A stretch of 64,000 nucleotides of DNA from Litomosoides sigmodontis (lineage: Eukaryota > Nematoda > Chromadorea > Rhabditida > Onchocercidae). Positions 57,201 through 64,000 of this stretch are shown here, in pieces. Where the stretch lies: contig OY718807.1 of assembly GCA_963070105.1 (NCBI GenBank), positions 7,479,983 through 7,543,982 of the forward strand, read 5' to 3'. Made by a program: the position numbers and the translations under genes. The notes under the pieces were generated by a model, which was not told the DNA's origin, made no database searches, and saw nothing but the letters and a program-made list of their open reading frames with translations. Within the stretch, counting starts at the first letter, position 1, and each line of letters starts with the position of its first letter.

Positions 57201-60200
57201 AACAACTTCGAGAATGAGTACAGTAATTTTAATGATATGTTTATCATACTGTTTATTTATGCAGTTTTTTGGCTTTTTAGTACACTGTTGTTGGACATAC
57301 GGTAGAAGGTCAACCAATTTATGCGCTGCAATCGGTGAGAACGCAGGATCGTCCGAGACTACACCAGGGTTCGGTGTGTGTTTAGATTTTGTGTTTAGGT
57401 TAAATAATTATCATGCCATTTTTAATTTCATTTCAAAGAGATAAGATTACATTTTTTAGAGGATGTTTATCTTCATAAAAAATGTAATCCTTGTTGGTAA
57501 AAATGTCAATATAAGGTAATCACAAAACTTTGTTTGACTTACATTACAATGCTATAATATTACGTCGTTTTTGTTAGTGGTGTAAGAAAAATTTCGAGAC
57601 ATGTTACTGAATTAAAATGAGTGAGTGATGATATAATCAGAATCAAGCTGGTCGTAATTTTACTACTGCTCTGAAAGAGCATGAATATGTAGATAGTTCG
57701 ACTTTTATAGTATTATGCCGGAGATTCATAAATCTATAAAAATAACTGTGACTTAAGTAATCTACATTATTTAGTGGGGGAAACAGATGAGAAACATTCA
57801 CTGAAGTAGTGGGAAATTCGAAATGATGCAACAAAAGGAAAAGGAAAAACTTTTTAACAAGAAAATTTATGAACATGCATTATTTCCAGTTATACCGCGT
57901 GATGGAGAACAGTGCGCAGCCTCGTTACGTTTTTTTACGCCAGCAAGCTGGTCCTGCTCGCCGACTGCAAAGAGATGTTGGTGACCACAATTCATCTAAT
58001 GAGAATTATCGCGCTGTGGCACGTGAAATTGTTGCAAAGGCTCTCGAAGATAAGGTTAGTTATTATAAGGATATAGGTTTTGGTACTGTGTGTTTTATTT
58101 GCTTCTTGTTTTGTTTTACTATATTATTGTCTTATACTGCTACTATGTTTAGCGACTAATTCAAATTATGTATTTCAGCGTCAAAAACAATTTTCACAAG
58201 AATCTCAGCCATCATCTTCAGGTGTTAGTGTTATTGCATCGAAAACAAGGAGGAGATTAGTAATGCCAGATGATGAAGAAAGTGAGAAAATAAGGTAAAA
58301 CGAAGTTATAGGAAATAAGTGTTTGTGAAACAAATAAGCTTATATTTCATTGAGAGTATTACATTGCAGAATTTTTAAAAATTTTTCATTTTCACTTTTG
58401 AATCTGTTGAAAACAAAGCATGATTGTTTCGGTTGCTTGTTGATTTTCATAGACGTTTCGATGAGGAAACTGTTCTGTTTCAGCGGTTCAACAGCGGCTG
58501 CACAAGTTGCTGCTATTCAACGCTTTAGTACACCGCTTGGATGGAAGCAGATGGGGTCGTGGTTAAAAACTGCTGAAGCGAATGAGGATTGGAGCCGCTT
58601 GAAGTTGTTACTGAGTCAATGTTCCCAGGTAAGTTATTTAATGTGATCTCAGGCTTATTTGCTTTCATTTCCAATACTGAACGGATAATGGTTGTTTACT
58701 TTCATATGAAACTGAATTCGTGTGAAGGAGTTCTTTGTTAATGACATGCATGAACCTACTAGGCCGTTATAATTCATTACTTAAACAACTCATCACAATT
58801 ATATGTTCATGTTTTTATACTTCATCATCCTATCACTTAGAATTAATTAAGATCCAATAAAATTAACGAAAGTGTCACCTACAGTTGAATAAATTTCTTC
58901 CTGCATGAGTACTTATTCACCATAAGCTTCAGTCTCCTATCTTTCTCTTTTTTTGCAAGTTCATTTCATTTATATTTAAATTCATTGCTAGTTGGTTATT
59001 TTATTTCTGATTCAAATGTTAAATTCTGATCACTCCACGTAATTTAACTGATTTATTTAAGGCAAATCTAACGCTAGAGTTATTACAATCAAATGATACT
59101 CCAAAATTTGTACGTAAATTATCGAAAACCTGTCCTGATCAAGGTTAGTTAAAACTTCGTGAAAAGTTGCATAATCATATAATTTTTTTGCTTTGCTTTG
59201 CATCGATTTCAGAAAGATGTTTTATCTCATTGTAAAAATTTTTTTTAGATATACGTAAAGTATCTGGTGATTTAGTGGTGCGGTGGAAACGTTTAATATC
59301 TGCTCCATCTCATCAGGTATCTGATGAACTGAAAAAAGTTGGTTCTGCAAAACGTAAAACACCTCATCCAGTATCTGGAGGTGCCAGCAAGGCAAAAGTC
59401 AAGAAAGACAGTCTGGATTCAGCGAAGACTGTTGAGAGAGAATCGAAGTTAGATGGGAATAAGCAAAAAGATGCTTGTGGAAATAAAATGGAATCTAATA
59501 AAAAGTCCCCAAACACCGAAAATTCTGAAAAATCAGATGCTGCTAAGGCCGAAAAGCTCATGAAGACTTCATCTACCAAAAGTAAAGTAGAAAAAACAGA
59601 AAAATTGAGTGAATCAACCAAATCTACGTCGAATAAGCTTAACGAATTCAACATGTTCGAGAAATTGGGTGAGGAAGGAAAAGAAAAGAAGCGACGTCCA
59701 AAAACAGCCAAAACCTATACTTCGAAATTTCGTTCAACAGGTATCGTACTGGTCAAATATCATTTGTCATTTTTTCCGGACATCATTTAGTTAGCTATAG
59801 GATTTTCTTCATAAAAAAATGGTTTGAATGCTTGGAATCTACCGACGGGCGTATCACTTCCAACTTTTTAATTTCTACTTCAAAAATTTCAAATAAGGCA
59901 AGAAAATGAACTTCCGAAATATTTTTATAATCTAATAGGTTGACGGAATCTAGATTCATCAATGAGATGTTAATACTGCAGTGTACAAGATCACTTTATG
60001 CAGAGGAATTCTTTTTTTTTGAATATTTCAAAACAAAAATCTTCCACTGCAAATAGCTAAACTCCTACTAGATTAATTCAACTTATGCTATTTGATTTCG
60101 AAAATTGGAGGCAGGAAAATGTACTGCACCACTGCACATAAGTGGATCTTGTATGATGTAATATTAACGTAATATATGTTGCTTCAAATTAATATATTTC

Positions 60201-63200
60201 TAGCAGTATAAATTTCATATTTGGAAATAAAGCACTTCATTTGAAGTTCGTAAAAATGACTTCTGGTTTCGAATTCTGGGTATTAGAGAATGTTACGATT
60301 TTTTATGCGACTTTTTCTATCACGAGGTGATTTACGTGATGCATTTTAATGTTCAATTTAAAATCCGAGTATTTTAAATTATGTTAGCTAGAGGTAGCTT
60401 GCATAATAATGGTAAATTTCAGGTTTCTTCATCTCATACAACAGGTGCTCGGTGATTGTACAAGCTGTGCTGCTACTACTGCTGACTGTTATTGTACATT
60501 TTTTCCCCATAAAACTGTTATTTTTTCAAGCATTTCGGACAACCGTTTTGTTTTATCCATGATGACAGTGCTTCTGTTCATATCATATATACAATGTTAT
60601 ATATGAAAACAAATTATGCTTTTCCCCTACCTAACGTAATTATAAGTACAACGAAGCGAACTGGCATTGAATCGAATGATCCAAAAAGATGCTTCACGAA
60701 GCAAAATTAAACAAAAATGGAAAATTTAAAGATTTAAAGACACTCAGATGTGGAAGGGAATCAGAATTAGAATTTCCCAGAAAAAGAAGGCAAATAGTGC
60801 TCGGATAACTTAAATAGTGTGAAATTGACAAGTAAATCTCATTTGTTAACTCTGATGGGTTACAAAAGCGATGGATGACATGTGCGTTTGCGATATTGTT
60901 AATGGTATCATTGGTTCCATCTCTCAAGGCTTACAATATAAAAAGATTATAACTTACCGTTGTTGCTATAAAATGTGAATCGCGTGGTTGCATATCGATA
61001 TTTCTGATTCTTAACATAATCTCGTAAGTCGTCGTCCGTGGTTTTCGTTCGTCGATGATTAAGTTGCCTTCTACGCCTGGTAGGTATATCATGTAAGATG
61101 GAGTTGGTTATGTGGTTGCGGCAAGCTTGTATAATCATCGTTAGTTAATTTTCGCACTAACGAATTAGAAGTCACAGCACGTGTTTTTTTCTTATTTTAG
61201 GATTGGAAGGTAACGATGAACTTGGGACAGGTAAAACTGGTGACAGCATGGTAGTGGCATCTAAAAAGAAAGGAGGTTTGCCTGGCAAAACGTTGCTGGA
61301 TGCCAAAAAACGCAGTGGTACGTCGTCCCACGACTTAGACGAGTTATATATTGTTGCTCGTACAAAACATTTTAATATAATGAGCGCCCTTTAAATTTTG
61401 TAAACTTTTTCTAGCATCTCAAATTACTACTTTTAGTCAGAAAGGTTCATGTTAATTGTATCTTTTTCTTGTGACAGCTTTCATTTCAGCTGATCTAGCA
61501 AGTATGCCAAAAGTAGCACCAGTTAATGCTTCACCTCCTGTGCTGTCCGCGCCATTCGTCGACAAAAAATCTACATCAAGTACCCCTGCAAGTAAGTTCT
61601 ACGTTCCAGCATTTATTGCTTTTACAGGAAATACTAACTAAGGTACTTGTCTTTCTCATCCTTAAATCTTTTTTAATATTGTATGTTTTTATAAAGTTCT
61701 TTAACATATCCTCTGTGATTGTTACTTGATGTAATTTTTACCTCAGTAATTTGTAGGAGTCATGATGAGCAATACATTTATGGATGCTCTGATGGATCCT
61801 GGGCATAAAAAAGCGCTTCCAAAACAAGTTAAAAAGCGATCGACATTGAATTTGAAGTCATCTACATCCGTTATGCCAAGCGTTATGGTTAGCTATCTTT
61901 GAAAATAGTGCACTCAATGATTTTTATTGTGAAACGAAGAAATAGTTTTGAGTCAACTAACACCACCGCAACAAAGTTACTGATAAGTGGTGTTAAATTT
62001 TGCCCATATTAAGTTAACTTACAATTGTGTATGAAGTGTTGGTCCAATAACCCTTTATATTCTTAACAGTGTGGAAGTTAATGGACCACAGTGGTTGAAT
62101 ATCCGTAAGGTAATTACAAGATAATTTCTTCAATACCTCTTCCCTAAAGCTAGTATTGCATTTTTGGAAGTTAAAGTTAGTATTCTGATTTATTTTGATG
62201 ATTTATGGATATGTTTAAACTTTTTTGGATCACTATAACGAAAAAGAAATCATTCAGGAACAATGCTTCTTTCTAGGAAGGGTTATATAGTGATACTTCA
62301 AAATCACTTAATAGAGACAAGCAGGACGAAGGACCGTCAGATGAAAAAAAAGAATTGGTGGTGGAAGAACCGGACATTACACCTATTGGCAATAGAAAGA
62401 TACGTTTTGCGGATGAAAATGGACAGGAACTTGTTGACGTTCGATATTTTGAGGTAGAGGAGGGTGAAAGATGTTAGTTTTTTTAATTATTATTGTCTTT
62501 CTGAAGCGAAATCAATTGTATTATTTAACTGTATAGTTAATAGGTCTAGTTCTTAATGTAGAAGCAGAGATTTAACTCGTAACGATTTTCATTTCATTGT
62601 TGTGTTTGTTCTTATTCCTTAAATTTATTTTACTCATTATTGTATAACTCTCATTGTATGACTTACTCGATCAAGCAGTAATTTGAAGTTCATATTTCAG
62701 TAAATGTTAGTAAACTGTCATCAGAAGATATGAAGCATCTAGAAATGCAACGTGAAAGAACATTTTTGAAAGAGCAACGCAATCTCCACATAACCGAATT
62801 TGGTTTCAATTCTGGTCGTTCGGAAGGAATAACTCACATTCCAGTATGACTGATTTTTGGTGTTTTCTGATTTTCAAACTTTATTTAAATATCGAATTTA
62901 AAGATTTTAGAGCTGTAAATTTAAAGATTGCTAAGATTTTTAGTACTTTTAGATGCTGGGAAATCACTGAACTTTCAAAACTGCCGGAGTTGCTTAGCTC
63001 CATTATTTGCGAAGTGTGTGTGTGTGTGTGTCTGTGTCTGTGTCTGTGTGTAGCCGTTATTGCGCAATCGCTGTTTTCACGTCAAGCTGTATTAATTGTT
63101 CATAATAAATATCATTGTTTATTTTAAAACTCACTTTTAAACTCATTAGTTTTTGACCCTTAAACTCATGCAAATTAAAGTCAATCATAGCTTATGTAAC

Positions 63201-63727
63201 AGAAATTTTTAGTGGAAACTCATACCGCTTACGGATGCTGTATTTTTTGAACGTAGAGGATCGCAAAGTGAAGCGAAAAAAATCGAAGAGGAAAGGCAGA
63301 AGACTATTATGATGCCATTTTATGATCCATCTTTGTAAGTCATTTTGTGTTATACGTAAGGAGAGTCACCGTAAAGTTGTCTCTAGTTCTAGGTAGTTTT
63401 TATTGAAAAAGTGTCAAAACATTTTTCAGACCAGCCGAGTTGGCGGATGCTGAACCGGAATTGTTAAGCGGTGCTATATTACCACCAACCGAAATACCCT
63501 TAGAATCCGAAACTGATGAAGAGGACCTCAATCAAGTAATTTTTTGAATTCGATTTAGCAACATCTAATTCGAAGTTATAAGAGTTTAAAATGGCATTTT
63601 TTTTTAAATTTTGGCATAAAAATTTGATATTTTTTAGGGTATTGCTCAAGCTTTCGCAGATGCTAGTATCGCTACTGGTGCTTTAGCAGATCACAGCCAG
63701 GGTGACGGAAAAGAAATAGATGTTCAA
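54222..63727 (+). CDS. PPP1R10: PNUTS orthologue (PP1 regulatory subunit 10), 3' end outside the window
   Basis: Nuclear scaffold that targets protein phosphatase 1, in the PTW/PP1 complex. Exons: 54222-54461, 54727-54846, 55530-55787, 57281-57373, 57890-58054, 58179-58294, 58484-58628, 59062-59143, 59249-59740, 61201-61317, 61490-61591, 61757-61887, 62277-62472, 62701-62843, 63213-63334, 63430-63535, 63638-63727; phases agree, 906 codons so far. Residues about 331-422 form the TFIIS N-terminal (LW) domain: GWKQMGSWLKTAE, LKLLLSQCSQ, NDTPKFVRKLSKTC, VVRWKRLI, matching human GYKLLNNWLTYSK onward. A Lys/Ser-rich linker follows, then KFRSTGLE (same words in human), FMDALMD, and a candidate PP1-docking motif K728-I-R-F731 in RKIRFADENGQELVDVRYFE. 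The 330-residue region before the LW domain has no counterpart of that length in human. The C-terminal zinc-finger part would lie beyond 64,000. Confidence 0.92.
55165..55245. repeat. Short tandem repeat, three copies, middle one truncated
   Basis: A 30-base unit beginning AACGATTATCCATACC occurs at 55,165-55,194 and identically at 55,216-55,245. Between them is a 21-base copy of its first part ending in TGC. It lies in intron 2 of the PNUTS gene. Confidence 0.9.
55788..57280 (+). other. PNUTS intron 3 (1.5 kb) with unusual donor
   Basis: Bounded by AGG|GTCGGT and CTTTTTAG|TAC. The donor is weak: only GT and +5 G fit the consensus. Reading through it continues in frame for 23 codons to a TGA at 55,857-55,859, so intron retention would give a protein of about 229 residues lacking the LW domain. 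The intron holds the hairpin at 56,538-56,563. Confidence 0.6.
56538..56563. repeat. Perfect 11-base hairpin in PNUTS intron 3
   Basis: ATACAACGACC and GGTCGTTGTAT pair exactly around a four-base loop AGTA. GTTGTATAAT copies follow within 40 bases on the 3' side. No T-run or other context assigns a function. Confidence 0.8.
59741..61200 (+). other. PNUTS intron 9 (1.5 kb)
   Basis: It separates the Lys/Ser-rich linker exon ending KFRSTG from the exon starting with LEGNDE. It contains a minus-strand open frame at 60,947-61,138 that is arginine-rich and ends at a donor-like sequence, but it is within chance expectation. Confidence 0.75.
61478..61490 (+). other. Tandem in-frame acceptors of PNUTS exon 11
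   Basis: GTGACAG at 61,477 and TTTCATTTCAG at 61,489 both keep the frame. Use of the upstream one adds four residues (AFIS) before ADLASM. I chose the downstream one for its better pyrimidine tract. Confidence 0.55.
63019..63051. repeat. Short (TG)n/(TGTC) tract in PNUTS intron 14
   Basis: TG dinucleotides with three CTG interruptions, in the intron between exons 14 and 15. Confidence 0.85.
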
Positions 63728-63873
63728 GTACGTGGCCACCTTCAATAAATTCAAAATGGACATGTGTATTAGTGTTTCAAAAATAACTGTTTTTGAACTC
63801 TTAATGTTTAAATCTCGTTTTATGTTTTGTTCAAGCTTTTCTTTTCGGTGATGTGCGAGATGTTTTATTAGGG

Positions 63874-64000
<127 letters not shown>

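Noticed and set aside
60947..61138. Arg-rich minus-strand frame in PNUTS intron 9 ending at a donor-like GGTAAGTT; considered as a nested gene
   Set aside because: No acceptable acceptor follows at a workable distance (the nearest would give an intron of under 30 bases), and no family match.

Overview
This is a eukaryotic, AT-rich, gene-sparse window with many introns. It fits a parasitic nematode, probably a filarial or other spirurid worm. The reasons are: exons of 60 to about 570 bases; introns of roughly 60 to 4,500 bases ending in TTTCAG or TTTTAG; a consensus acceptor 4 to 55 bases before the start codon of every gene, as expected for spliced-leader trans-splicing; and four deeply conserved animal genes mixed with three genes I cannot place in any family. 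The species cannot be read from the sequence. All exon models were built by hand from reading frame, splice sites and recalled family similarity; no search was run.

Layout. (1) 1-9.6 kb: no gene recognised, very rich in microsatellites, including a compound CAG/TAG tract, about 300 bases of TTTA, a CA/GA block and about 1 kb of the hexanucleotide TTTCTC. (2) 9,681-25,933, plus strand: a complete 22-exon FNDC3 orthologue of 1,365 residues, with a proline-rich N-terminus, nine fibronectin type III domains and a C-terminal membrane anchor. (3) 28.3-31.9 kb, minus strand: a LAMTOR4 (Ragulator) orthologue downstream of a TRAPPC4 orthologue. (4) 33.8-46.0 kb, minus strand: three multi-exon genes of unknown function encoding charged, low-complexity proteins of 332, 300 and 522 residues. 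All five minus-strand genes point the same way. (5) 46.0-54.2 kb: about 8 kb with no supportable coding exon, probably the upstream region of the next gene. (6) 54,222 to beyond the window end, plus strand: a PNUTS (PPP1R10) orthologue with 17 exons visible, a TFIIS N-terminal (LW) domain, a K-I-R-F candidate PP1-docking motif and a long N-terminal extension. The window ends in a TA repeat within this gene.

The conserved genes have separate jobs: FNDC3 is an ER/Golgi-type membrane protein, TRAPPC4 works in vesicle tethering, LAMTOR4 in lysosomal nutrient signalling to mTORC1, and PNUTS targets PP1 in the nucleus. The most original material is the minus-strand cluster at 33.8-46.0 kb, two long inverted repeats (26.3-26.7 and 37.0-37.3 kb), and the TTTCTC tract. 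No transposase, reverse transcriptase, CRISPR array, tRNA, rRNA or bacterial insertion could be recognised.
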